Positions 1 to 6,809 of a stretch of DNA of 16,866 nucleotides are shown here, piece by piece. The translations under genes and the position numbers were made by a program. The DNA is from Clostridiales bacterium (lineage in GTDB: Bacteria; Bacillota; Clostridia; Oscillospirales; Acutalibacteraceae). The stretch spans positions 1 to 16,866 of the forward strand of contig JAJBVC010000193.1 in NCBI GenBank assembly GCA_020860025.1, read 5' to 3'. The notes under the pieces were generated by a model. The model did not search any database and was not told the DNA's origin. It saw only the letters and a list, made by a program, of their open reading frames with translations. Every line of letters starts with the position of its first letter. Position 1 is the first letter of the stretch.

Positions 1-113
1 ATACATACGATTATGAAATATACGATATTTCGGAGGATTCGGTTGAAAACGGCAGGAATGATAATGGTAATGATATTTTCTGTTTTCCTTGGGACAGTGA
101 TTGTTCATTATAA
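1..113 (+). CDS. spoIIIAA: Stage III sporulation protein AA, C-terminal tail (partial)
   Basis: The frame that begins at nt 3 is open from the left edge and stops at TAA 111-113. It encodes an acidic tail beginning TYDYEIYDISEDSVENG. SpoIIIAA is the AAA+-like ATPase thought to energise the SpoIIIA-SpoIIQ channel in the mother cell, and it is always encoded just upstream of spoIIIAB. The assignment rests on that position and on the protein-like composition of the frame; no ATPase motif is visible because the body of the gene lies outside the window. If right, the gene overlaps spoIIIAB by about 71 nt. The alternative is that spoIIIAA ends before the window and this is a chance open frame. Confidence 0.5.
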   Translation, partial: TYDYEIYDISEDSVENGRNDNGNDIFCFPWDSDCSL

Positions 114-486
114 AAAATACCAGATTGAATATATAGAACAGCTTATCAGAATGTCGCAGAAAATATTGCTTTTGCTCAGAACAACCGCTCCCGAAACGGA
201 TAGAATACTAAGCGAAATTATGCACGATGAGGCATTAGATAAGATTGACTTTAATGACGAAAATTATTCATCGCCTCTATCTCAGAACGATACGATGAAA
301 ATACGTGAACTTTTTTCACTTCTCGGTCATTATGACATAGACAGTCAAATAAAATATGTTGAGGAATTTTCGGGCAGTTTTAAAATTCTTAAACAGCAGT
401 ATCAGGATTATTATCAAAGTCATCACAGACTTTATATTGCGTTTTCACTAATGGGCGGAATATTTATTTGTGTGCTCTTAATTTAG
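43..486 (+). CDS. spoIIIAB: Stage III sporulation protein AB
   Basis: Membrane-anchored SpoIIIA protein of about 147 aa that supports the mother-cell-to-forespore channel during engulfment. In type II/III-like secretion comparisons it resembles a GspF-type platform protein. One hydrophobic segment lies near the N-terminus (MIMVMIFSVFLGTVIV) and another at the extreme C-terminus (LMGGIFICVLLI). The region LFSLLGHYDIDSQ matches the conserved LG-x-D-x-x-x-Q motif of the family. I choose TTG 43 because GGAGG at 32-36 lies 6 nt upstream. The in-frame ATG at 13 has no ribosome binding site. spoIIIAC follows after 8 nt, as expected in this operon. Confidence 0.9.
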   Translation: MKTAGMIMVMIFSVFLGTVIVHYKKYQIEYIEQLIRMSQKILLLLRTTAPETDRILSEIMHDEALDKIDFNDENYSSPLSQNDTMKIRELFSLLGHYDIDSQIKYVEEFSGSFKILKQQYQDYYQSHHRLYIAFSLMGGIFICVLLI

Positions 487-494
487 GAGGATAA

Positions 495-689
495 ATGGAA
501 GTTGATTTTATTTTCAAAATTGCGGCGATAGGAATAATAGTTGCTGTTTTGAATACGGTTTTAATTCGCAGCGGCAGGGAAGAGCAGGCTATGCTGACGA
601 CGCTTGCCGGAGTAATAGTAGTGCTTATGATGATAGTTCCGCAGATAAGTGATTTATTTTCAAGTGTAAAGTCGTTGTTTGATTTATGA
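495..689 (+). CDS. spoIIIAC: Stage III sporulation protein AC
   Basis: Small integral membrane protein (64 aa, the usual size for the family) of the SpoIIIA channel, probably acting with SpoIIIAD in the mother-cell membrane. Two hydrophobic segments (about residues 5-21 and 32-50) flank the short polar loop IRSGREEQA, which is the family's most recognisable stretch. The ribosome binding site AGGAGG at 485-490 sits 4 nt before ATG 495 and overlaps the end of spoIIIAB. The stop codon overlaps the start of spoIIIAD as ATGA, so the two are probably translationally coupled. Confidence 0.95.
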   Translation: MEVDFIFKIAAIGIIVAVLNTVLIRSGREEQAMLTTLAGVIVVLMMIVPQISDLFSSVKSLFDL

Positions 690-1066
690 TTAAAATTGCC
701 TCAATAGTGCTTATAACTCTGATTTTTGTTCTTTTCCTCAGGGAAACCAAAAGAGAATTTGCTCTTCTTTTAACCCTGTGCTGCGCAATAGTTTTATTTT
801 TAATTGTATTTGATGATTTGAAGGATATTGTTGCGCAGATAAACAGTCTGACGTCAAGCGTAACAGGTGCTCAGGCATATGCAAGTCTGCTCCTGAAAAT
901 ACTCGGAATATCGCTCTTGTCGCAGTTTGTAAGCGATTTGTGCAGGGACAGCGGTGAACAAGCTCTTGCGTCGCAGTCTGAGCTTGCTTCCAAAATAATA
1001 ATTCTGATAATAAGTCTGCCTTTATTTGATACTGTAATTACAATAGTGAACGGACTGCTAAAATGA
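686..1066 (+). CDS. spoIIIAD: Stage III sporulation protein AD
   Basis: Integral membrane component of the SpoIIIA complex, 126 aa, close to the usual length of about 130. Hydrophobic segments occupy roughly residues 3-18, 25-43, 65-83 and 103-122. The stretch QFVSDLCRDSGEQALASQSE is the conserved polar region of the family, followed by the hydrophobic KIIILIISLPLFDTVI. The start is fixed by the ATGA overlap with spoIIIAC at 686-689. The end overlaps spoIIIAE in the same way at 1063-1066. No separate regulatory signal is visible; expression should follow the sigma-E promoter upstream of spoIIIAA, which lies outside the window. Confidence 0.95.
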   Translation: MIKIASIVLITLIFVLFLRETKREFALLLTLCCAIVLFLIVFDDLKDIVAQINSLTSSVTGAQAYASLLLKILGISLLSQFVSDLCRDSGEQALASQSELASKIIILIISLPLFDTVITIVNGLLK

Positions 1067-2184
1067 AAAGATTTTTAATTGTTTTATTTATAATTTTGAT
1101 TATCCCGCTAAACTGTTTTGCAAGCGATAATGACGATTATACCGATTATCTTTCATCATTTGATTACTCGTCTTTTGAATTGCTTGATGACGATACAAAA
1201 GAACTGCTTGACGAGCTTGGAATATCCGATTTTGATTATGAAAGCATAACGGATTTGTCGATTGAAACTATTGCCGCTCATATATTTAATGTTCTTACCA
1301 ATCAGGCAAAAGGGCCGATTAAGTCAGGTATTATTGTTCTTGTATTTACTATGCTTTCGTCTTTTTTTCAGTCGATGAATTCGGGAGTAAATAAAAGTGA
1401 TACGTCCGAAATTTTTTCAACAGTTACATCGCTGATAATTTCAATATTCCTTGCAACACAGCTTACAGACTGTATTGCGTTGTGCTGTTCGACAATTAAG
1501 CTTTGCGCAAATTTCGCATATGCCTTTTTTCCTGCATTTTGCGTAATCGTTGCAACGTCGGGTGGAACTTTAACCTCATTTTCGGTAAATACAACATTAT
1601 TGATACTCGCTCAAGCATTAAATTATATAGCTGAGCTTTTATTTATACCAATAACAAATTGCTTTCTTGCATTGGGAATTTGCTCGTCAATACGAAAAGA
1701 GCTTAATCTCAACGGCTTGATTTCAACGCTTAAAAGATTGATAACAACGGCAATTTCAACAATATCAGCCGTCTTTGTTTCAATTCTCTCTGTAAAAACT
1801 GCTGTCGCTTCAAGAGCGGATGCTCTCGGACTTCGTTCCGTGCGCTTTGCGATTAACTCTGTAGTTCCGGTAATCGGCAGTTCAATCAGCGAAGGACTTC
1901 TTTCAATACAAAGCTATTCAAGCCTTATAAAAACAAGTGTAGGTATTGTCGGAATAATAGCTGTTGTAAGTGTGTTTTTGCCGGCTCTTTTGGAAGTTGT
2001 GGCATGGCGGTTTATGCTGTCGGTTTCGAGCCTTTGCTGTGAAGTTTTCGGTGACACAACTTGTACATCCGCACTTAAAAACTTTAGAGATACTCTTTTA
2101 ATAATGAACGTGCTTCTTATACTTACTATGGTTGCGACCATTATTTCAATCGGAATATTGATTGCGGCAAAAACGGTGAACTGA
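1063..2184 (+). CDS. spoIIIAE: Stage III sporulation protein AE
   Basis: Large polytopic membrane protein of the SpoIIIA complex, 373 aa (the family is usually about 380-400). It begins with a signal-peptide-like segment (MKRFLIVLFIILIIPLNCFA), followed by an acidic Asp/Tyr/Ser-rich segment (about residues 22-65). The rest is a series of hydrophobic segments, roughly seven, ending with LILTMVATIISIGILIA. It is thought to form part of the membrane-embedded export apparatus that joins the mother cell to the forespore. It overlaps spoIIIAD by 4 nt, and spoIIIAF starts directly after its TGA. The reverse-strand open frames inside it are shadows. Confidence 0.95.
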   Translation: MKRFLIVLFIILIIPLNCFASDNDDYTDYLSSFDYSSFELLDDDTKELLDELGISDFDYESITDLSIETIAAHIFNVLTNQAKGPIKSGIIVLVFTMLSSFFQSMNSGVNKSDTSEIFSTVTSLIISIFLATQLTDCIALCCSTIKLCANFAYAFFPAFCVIVATSGGTLTSFSVNTTLLILAQALNYIAELLFIPITNCFLALGICSSIRKELNLNGLISTLKRLITTAISTISAVFVSILSVKTAVASRADALGLRSVRFAINSVVPVIGSSISEGLLSIQSYSSLIKTSVGIVGIIAVVSVFLPALLEVVAWRFMLSVSSLCCEVFGDTTCTSALKNFRDTLLIMNVLLILTMVATIISIGILIAAKTVN

Positions 2185-2622
2185 ATGGATTTTGTAAAAG
2201 AATGGACTTATACAATCTGTATTACGCTGATAATTTCAATAATATTTACAATACTTTCGCCGAAGGGGAGTATGGGTAAATTTTATAAGACTATTTTGGC
2301 TTTGTTTATTTTTCTGTCATTTATATATCCCGCTGTCAATGCAGATATTGATTTTGATTTTGCATATGATTTTCAGGAGAGTGAAGATGTCAGTCAGGCT
2401 GAAAGCTATGAAAATTCGGTTTGTGTAAAAATACTCAGTGTTCTTGAAAATGCAGGCTACGGCGGATGTACAGCCGATTGTGATATTGATATTGACGGGG
2501 AAGAAATTATTATTAACAATGTTAGCGTTTATGTACCCGACGGTTATGATATTCGGGATGTTGAAGATTGTATATATAAAGAATTGGGAATTGTAGCGGA
2601 GGTGTACAAAATTGGAGAATAA
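2185..2622 (+). CDS. spoIIIAF: Stage III sporulation protein AF
   Basis: Membrane-anchored SpoIIIA component of 145 aa. Two N-terminal hydrophobic segments (about residues 9-24 and 36-52) separated by the polar stretch SPKGSMGKFYK are typical of the family. The remainder is a soluble domain expected to face the space between the two membranes. It contains the conserved-looking pattern VCVKILSVLENAGYG and ends in a beta-alpha ring-building-like fold also seen in SpoIIIAG and AH. ATG 2185 follows the spoIIIAE stop without a gap, and the 3' end overlaps spoIIIAG by 11 nt. Confidence 0.9.
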   Translation: MDFVKEWTYTICITLIISIIFTILSPKGSMGKFYKTILALFIFLSFIYPAVNADIDFDFAYDFQESEDVSQAESYENSVCVKILSVLENAGYGGCTADCDIDIDGEEIIINNVSVYVPDGYDIRDVEDCIYKELGIVAEVYKIGE

Positions 2623-3142
2623 ATGGCTTAGCAGCTTTAAATATATTCTGAAAAACGACAGCAAAAAAGTAAAAATAATTGTTGCCGTCGGACTTATAGG
2701 CATCGTTTTAATATTTTTTTCGGATATAGGTTTTTCCGACAGCGGTACAGAAAACTCGTCCGATGAACAGTCAATAAATTACTCTGAGTATACAGATGAA
2801 CTTGAAGATAAGCTCACCGCAATTATAAGCGAGATGAGCGGAGTAGGTGAATGCAGTGTTATGATTACGCTTGAAAATTCGACAGAAAGCGTTTATGCGA
2901 CCGATTCCGAGGAGAAAACGGACGATGACAGTTCCGATAAAAAAGACTCGTACGTAATATATGATTCGCAAAACGGCGAACAGCCGGTGCTGATTAAAGA
3001 ATATTTTCCAAAAGTTCAGGGGGTTAGCGTTGTATGCAGTGGTGGCGATGATATTGCCGTAAAGGAGAAGATAATTCAAACCGTAACGGCTTTATTCAAC
3101 ATTTCATCGAACAGAGTTTCTGTTTCAAAAATTAAAACATAA
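2612..3142 (+). CDS. spoIIIAG: Stage III sporulation protein AG
   Basis: Ring-forming channel protein, 176 aa, in the space between mother-cell and forespore membranes. One transmembrane segment lies at about residues 21-37 (IIVAVGLIGIVLIFF). A Ser/Asp/Glu-rich linker follows, then the ring-building motif domain: EDKLTAIISEMSGVGECSVM, and near the end VQGVSVVCSGGDD and IIQTVTALFNISSNRVSV. This layout matches SpoIIIAG, a relative of secretin/FliF ring domains. The start is TTG 2612, supported by GGAGGTG at 2598-2604 and by the 11-nt overlap with spoIIIAF. A later ATG would remove part of the cytoplasmic N-terminus. Confidence 0.95.
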   Translation: MENKWLSSFKYILKNDSKKVKIIVAVGLIGIVLIFFSDIGFSDSGTENSSDEQSINYSEYTDELEDKLTAIISEMSGVGECSVMITLENSTESVYATDSEEKTDDDSSDKKDSYVIYDSQNGEQPVLIKEYFPKVQGVSVVCSGGDDIAVKEKIIQTVTALFNISSNRVSVSKIKT

Positions 3143-3153
3143 AAGGTGATATT

Positions 3154-3810
3154 ATGACAAAAAATAAAAATGATAAAATTGAAAAGAAAGATATGATTGA
3201 AAAGAAAGATAAGATTGAAAAGAAAGATAAGAAAGAGAAAAAAGCATTGACAAGCGAGCAGATTGCAAAGCGTAAAGCAAGAAAAACAAAGGTTGCAATA
3301 TCCTGCTTTATACTTCTTCTCGGCGTTGGAGTTGCAGGCAACTGGTACTGGGAAAACAGCGACATTTCAACCAAAATAAGCTCGGTATCTTCAAGTGAGG
3401 AAAAGGTACTCGGCGAGGCGACATACGTTGACGCTACAACCGAAACGACAACCGAAAGCAGTTATTTTTCTTCCGCACGGCTTGACAGGCAAAGCGCACG
3501 TGACGAGAGTCTTGAAAAGCTTCAGGCGGTTGTTGACTCACAGACGGAAAGCGACAGCGCCAAACAAGAGGCTACCGAAAAAATTGCCGAAATTTCCGAT
3601 ATGATTAACGCTGAAAATAAAATTGAAACGCTTGTCACGGCGAAAGGAGTAAATAATTGTATCGCCGTTATCAACGAATCAGGCACAAAGGTTGATGTGA
3701 TTGTTGACGTCGAGGAACTTACCGATACAATAATTTTGCAGATTAAAGAAATCGCTGTAAACCAGATAAACTGCACATATGAAGATGTTACAATAATTCA
3801 GTCAAATTAG
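3154..3810 (+). CDS. spoIIIAH: Stage III sporulation protein AH with lysine-rich repeat N-terminus
   Basis: Single-pass protein of 218 aa. Its extracytoplasmic domain is expected to bind forespore SpoIIQ and form the mother-cell side of the channel ring. The first 48 or so residues are extremely Lys/Asp/Glu-rich and contain about four copies of a six-residue unit (DKIEKK, DMIEKK, DKIEKK, DKKEKK). A transmembrane segment (about residues 49-66, VAISCFILLLGVGVAG) and an acidic Ser/Thr linker follow. The YscJ/FliF-like domain occupies about residues 110-218 and includes KIETLVTAKGVNNCIAVI. The repeat tail is the unusual part, since B. subtilis SpoIIIAH has almost no cytoplasmic N-terminus. The start is ATG 3154 with AAGGTGAT just upstream. 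It lies 11 nt after spoIIIAG and is the last gene of the operon. Confidence 0.93.
   Translation: MTKNKNDKIEKKDMIEKKDKIEKKDKKEKKALTSEQIAKRKARKTKVAISCFILLLGVGVAGNWYWENSDISTKISSVSSSEEKVLGEATYVDATTETTTESSYFSSARLDRQSARDESLEKLQAVVDSQTESDSAKQEATEKIAEISDMINAENKIETLVTAKGVNNCIAVINESGTKVDVIVDVEELTDTIILQIKEIAVNQINCTYEDVTIIQSN
3172..3243 (+). repeat. 18-bp tandem repeat, about four copies, within spoIIIAH
   Basis: Units start at 3172, 3190, 3208 and 3226. The first three match GATAARATTGAAAAGAAA almost exactly (the second has GATATGATT) and the fourth is degenerate. Because 18 bp is a multiple of three, copy-number changes would keep the frame and alter only the length of the charged N-terminal tail of SpoIIIAH. 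Confidence 0.9.
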
Positions 3811-3812
3811 TC

Positions 3813-3841
3813 TTGTATATTTATTCATTATGTGTTACAAT
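3813..3841 (+). promoter_or_regulatory. Sigma-A-type promoter for the Asp23-family gene
   Basis: TTGTAT at 3813-3818 and TACAAT at 3836-3841 are separated by 17 nt. A TG dinucleotide at 3833-3834 is in the extended -10 position. The predicted transcription start near 3848 leaves room for the ribosome binding site AAGGAGG (3853-3859) before ATG 3867. It would uncouple the Asp23 gene from the sporulation operon upstream. No terminator is visible between spoIIIAH and this promoter. Confidence 0.65.
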
Positions 3842-3866
3842 AGTTAAAAATTAAGGAGGCATATAA

Positions 3867-4259
3867 ATGGAAATATATTCAAAAAGCTCCATGGGTGATC
3901 TTGTTATATCCAATGAAGTTCTTTCGTCAATAGCAATCAATGCTGCAAAAGATGTTGACGGTATATCTTCTTTATATAGTAAACCTGTTGACGTTGTCAG
4001 CACTTTAAAGCAGGGCAGTTTTAGGGTTATGAACCCTGTGCGAATAATGCAGGACGGCGAAAATTTTTCAATGAGTATTTATGTTAATATTGCTCCCGGT
4101 AAAAAATGTCGTCAGGTTGCCGCCGATGTTCAGTCGGCTGTCAAGGAATCAGTGCAAAATATGACAGGAAAACTTGTAACAAAGGTAAATGTAATAGTTG
4201 CGGGAATTGATTTTGAAGAACCGGTTGAATTAAAAGAACCTTGTGAAACTGAAGAGTAA
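3867..4259 (+). CDS. Asp23/Gls24 family envelope stress response protein (YqhY type)
   Basis: Protein of 130 aa with the Asp23/Gls24 fold. It starts with a short beta-strand and the conserved ISNEVLSSIAINAAKDVDGI segment. The middle carries MSIYVNIAPGKKCRQVAADV, and the C-terminal pattern VTKVNVIVAGIDFE ends in an acidic tail. No transmembrane segment is visible. Asp23-family proteins are abundant envelope-associated proteins in Firmicutes. The copy next to nusB, called yqhY in Bacillus, has been linked to control of fatty-acid synthesis through acetyl-CoA carboxylase, whose genes usually sit next to it but are absent here. It is flanked by its own promoter and a strong terminator, so it is probably expressed as a single gene. 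The ribosome binding site AAGGAGG at 3853-3859 is near-perfect. Confidence is high for the family, lower for the role. Confidence 0.9.
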   Translation: MEIYSKSSMGDLVISNEVLSSIAINAAKDVDGISSLYSKPVDVVSTLKQGSFRVMNPVRIMQDGENFSMSIYVNIAPGKKCRQVAADVQSAVKESVQNMTGKLVTKVNVIVAGIDFEEPVELKEPCETEE

Positions 4260-4266
4260 ATTACCT

Positions 4267-4300
4267 GCCGACAAATAATTTTTTGTCGGCTTTATTTTAT
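4267..4300 (+). terminator. Intrinsic terminator between the Asp23 gene and nusB
   Basis: A perfect 9-bp stem, GCCGACAAA (4267-4275) with TTTGTCGGC (4282-4290), encloses a 6-nt loop and is followed by TTTATTTTAT. It starts 8 nt after the Asp23-family stop and ends about 20 nt before the nusB start. Confidence 0.88.
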
Positions 4301-4319
4301 AGTGGTATATAGGAGTATT

Positions 4320-4709
4320 ATGAAGAGAAACGAGATGAGGGAGCAAGCCTTTTTTCTTGCGTTTGAAAGTCTGTTCGGCAATGACGATTTGCAGGATGTT
4401 ATTGAACTTTACAGTGAAAATATCGAACCTGTCTGCGATTACGCAAAAGAAGTTTTTTCGGGAATTTGCGAAAATAAATCTGATATTGAAAATATTATTG
4501 AAACTTATTCAAAATCGTGGAAAGTGGCACGTCTGCCAAAAGTTACTCTTGCAATTTTAAGTGTTGCAATTTATGAAATAAATAATGTTGATTCCGTTCC
4601 CGACAGCGTTGCTATTAACGAGGCTGTGGAGCTTGCAAAAAAATACGCTACATCGGATGATGCATCGTATATTAACGGAATTTTAGGCGCAGTCGTAAGG
4701 AACAAGTAA
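4320..4709 (+). CDS. nusB: Transcription antitermination factor NusB
   Basis: All-alpha RNA-binding protein of 129 aa that acts with NusE (S10) on boxA RNA in rRNA antitermination. It begins MKRNEMREQAFFLAFESLFG, the family's R-x-x-A-F-x-x-L-F helix. It contains SWKVARLPKVTLAILSVAIYEI and the diagnostic SVAINEAVELAKKYA. It ends with YINGILGAVV (family: F-[IV]-N-G-[IVL]-L). ATG 4320 is preferred because AGGAG at 4311-4315 lies just upstream and the protein then starts like other NusB. An upstream in-frame GTG at 4302 would overlap the ribosome binding site. The stop shares one base with the next start (TAATG). Confidence 0.95.
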   Translation: MKRNEMREQAFFLAFESLFGNDDLQDVIELYSENIEPVCDYAKEVFSGICENKSDIENIIETYSKSWKVARLPKVTLAILSVAIYEINNVDSVPDSVAINEAVELAKKYATSDDASYINGILGAVVRNK

Positions 4710-5653
4710 TGTATATAGGTTTTGATACGAGTAACTATACAACCTCCGTTGCGCTGTTTGACGGAAAGAATGCTGTTCAGAATAAAAAACTTCTGAGTGT
4801 AAAATCAGGAGAAAAGGGACTTCGCCAAAGCGACGCTGTTTTTCAGCATACTGTAAATATGCCCGATTTGCTAAGCGGTATAGTTGATGAAAAAATGCAA
4901 TTTAATGCGGTCGCCGTAAGCTCAAGACCGAGAAATATTGACGGCAGTTATATGCCTTGCTTTTTAGTAGGTGTAAACAGCGCCGTTTCATTTTCAAAAG
5001 CGTGTGCCTGCACTCTCTATAAAACATCTCATCAGGTCGGTCATATTCTTTCGGCGCTTTATTCAGCTGACAGACTTGATTTGATTAACGATACTTTTAT
5101 TGCCTTTCACGTCAGCGGCGGAACTACCGAGGCGCTGCTTGTTACTCCCGATGATAATGAGATTATAAAGGCACGTGTTATCGCTCAAAGTACAGACCTT
5201 AAAGCAGGACAGGCTATAGACAGAGTTGGCGTTATGCTCGGACTTGATTTTCCGTGCGGCCCCGAACTTGACCTTCTTGCGCAAAATAGTGAAAAGCAGT
5301 TTAAAATTAAGTCGTCGATGAAAGGGCTTGACTGTTCATTGTCGGGTGTTGAGAATAAAGCACGTAAAATGATAGACGACGGTGCGTCAAATGAAGACGT
5401 GGCAAAATTTGTTATATCATATATTGACGAAACCATCGCATTAATGACAGAAAGAATAATTTCGCATTACGGTAATCTGCCTTTGATTTACGCAGGCGGT
5501 GTAATGTCGAATTCAATAATACAAAAGCATATAAGTGAAAAATTTAATGCATATTTTGCAAAATCCGAATTTAGCTGTGACAATGCTGTCGGAATTGCAA
5601 TTTACGCATATTTGAAAGATAAAAATGACAGTAATAACCGTATCACAAGTTAA
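4709..5653 (+). CDS. TsaD/Kae1-like (Gcp, peptidase M22 family) paralogue of unknown function
   Basis: ASKHA-fold protein of 314 aa related to TsaD, the tRNA t6A37 threonylcarbamoyltransferase subunit. The N-terminal phosphate loop is YIGFDTSNYTTSVALFD. Putative metal ligands are H108 and H112 in SHQVGH. An ATP/substrate loop is FHVSGGTTEALLV (134-145), then LKAGQAIDRVGVMLGLD, LSGVENKA, IYAGGVMSNS and the third metal ligand D291 in SCDNAVGIA. It differs from true TsaD in several places. TsaD's T-x-GPGL-x-G-x-L-x-VG loop is replaced by SSRPRNIDGSYMPCFLVG, SGGHT is SGGTT, and the SCDETA start is SNYTTS. I therefore read it as a paralogue rather than tsaD itself. It overlaps nusB by 1 nt and xseA by 29 nt, taking the place where B. 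subtilis has folD. Substrate and reaction are unknown. Confidence 0.82.
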   Translation: MYIGFDTSNYTTSVALFDGKNAVQNKKLLSVKSGEKGLRQSDAVFQHTVNMPDLLSGIVDEKMQFNAVAVSSRPRNIDGSYMPCFLVGVNSAVSFSKACACTLYKTSHQVGHILSALYSADRLDLINDTFIAFHVSGGTTEALLVTPDDNEIIKARVIAQSTDLKAGQAIDRVGVMLGLDFPCGPELDLLAQNSEKQFKIKSSMKGLDCSLSGVENKARKMIDDGASNEDVAKFVISYIDETIALMTERIISHYGNLPLIYAGGVMSNSIIQKHISEKFNAYFAKSEFSCDNAVGIAIYAYLKDKNDSNNRITS

Positions 5654-6809
5654 CACATATATAAAAGCCGTTCTTGACGAGTGTCAGGTGCTTAAGAATA
5701 TTTTTGTCGTGGGTGAAATCAGTAATTTTCTCCATTATTTCAGAAGCGGTCATATGTACTTTACTCTTAAAGACGATACAAGTCAGTTAAAGGCGGTTAT
5801 GTTTTCTTCCTATGCTCAGCGTCTTAAATTTAAGCCTGAGGACGGAATGAGAGTTATTTGCCGTGGCAGAATATCAAGCTATGAAAAGGACGGCGTTTAT
5901 CAGCTTTACGTTGAGGACATTCAGCCTGACGGAGCGGGCGCATTGAATCTTGCTTATGAGCAGTTAAAAGCAAAACTTGAAAAAGAGGGACTTTTTGACA
6001 GCTCGCATAAAAAGCCGATTCCTAAATTTCCTAAAAAAATAGGAATTGCAACTTCGGATATGGGCGCCGCTATTGAAGACATAAAAAATATTACAAAAAG
6101 ACGTTATCCTATCTGCGAGCTTGTGCTTATGTCCACCGCTGTTCAAGGTGAGCAGGCGACTGCCGATATTGTAAATTCAATAAAAACGCTTGATAAAATT
6201 GAAGATATTGATTTGATTATAGTCGGCAGAGGCGGTGGCTCTATTGAAGACTTATGGGCTTTTAATACCGAGCCTGTTGCCCGTGCTGTTTATGAATGCG
6301 GTAAGCCGATAATATCGGCGGTAGGTCACGAAACCGATTTTACAATATGTGACTTTGTTGCCGATTTACGTGCGCCTACTCCGAGCGCAGCCGCCGAGCT
6401 TGCGGTTCCGGATGGCAATGCTTTGCTTGATTATTTCGACAGTTTAGGAGAGACGCTTTCATCACTGCTTAACAGACGTCTTGAATGTGAATACCAGCGT
6501 CTTGACAGTATTACTAAAGACAGTATTTTTGCAAATCCGGCAGATTATTTTCAAATGCTTTTTGATAATAATGATGTATTAAGCGAACGTATGACCGACG
6601 CATTTAAGCAAAAGGTGAACGATTACAGCTTTAAACTCAGCAATATCGCCGCTGCGCTCAATGCGTTAAGTCCTCTTGCGGTAATCGGCAGAGGATATTC
6701 GGTTGTAAAATCAAAAAACAATGTTATAAAATCGGTAAATGAAGTTAATTCGGGCGATAAGCTTGAAATAATTTTGACAGATGGAAAAGTATCTTGTACT
6801 GCCGATTAG
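5625..6809 (+). CDS. xseA: Exodeoxyribonuclease VII large subunit
   Basis: Catalytic subunit (394 aa) of exonuclease VII, which degrades single-stranded DNA in both directions in repair and recombination. An N-terminal OB-fold domain (about residues 1-100) contains VVGEISNFLHYFRSGHMYFT and DDTSQLKAVMF. The catalytic domain carries IIVGRGGGSIEDLWAFN near residue 200 and SAVGHETDFTICDFVADLRA near residue 230, including the conserved Gly, Asp and His residues. The C-terminal coiled coil is somewhat shorter than in B. subtilis (family about 400-450 aa) but ends with the usual LSPLAVIGRGYSVVKS motif. It starts inside the TsaD-like gene with only a weak GAAAG ribosome binding site, so translational coupling is likely. 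Unusually, xseB does not follow directly. Confidence 0.96.
   Translation: MTVITVSQVNTYIKAVLDECQVLKNIFVVGEISNFLHYFRSGHMYFTLKDDTSQLKAVMFSSYAQRLKFKPEDGMRVICRGRISSYEKDGVYQLYVEDIQPDGAGALNLAYEQLKAKLEKEGLFDSSHKKPIPKFPKKIGIATSDMGAAIEDIKNITKRRYPICELVLMSTAVQGEQATADIVNSIKTLDKIEDIDLIIVGRGGGSIEDLWAFNTEPVARAVYECGKPIISAVGHETDFTICDFVADLRAPTPSAAAELAVPDGNALLDYFDSLGETLSSLLNRRLECEYQRLDSITKDSIFANPADYFQMLFDNNDVLSERMTDAFKQKVNDYSFKLSNIAAALNALSPLAVIGRGYSVVKSKNNVIKSVNEVNSGDKLEIILTDGKVSCTAD

Noticed and set aside
4283..4311. TTGTCG/TATATA 17 nt apart as a nusB promoter
   Set aside because: Transcription would begin at about the start codon and exclude the ribosome binding site; the -35 is also part of the terminator stem.
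4302..4319. Upstream GTG start for nusB
   Set aside because: It would place the ribosome binding site inside the coding region and add six residues not typical of NusB.
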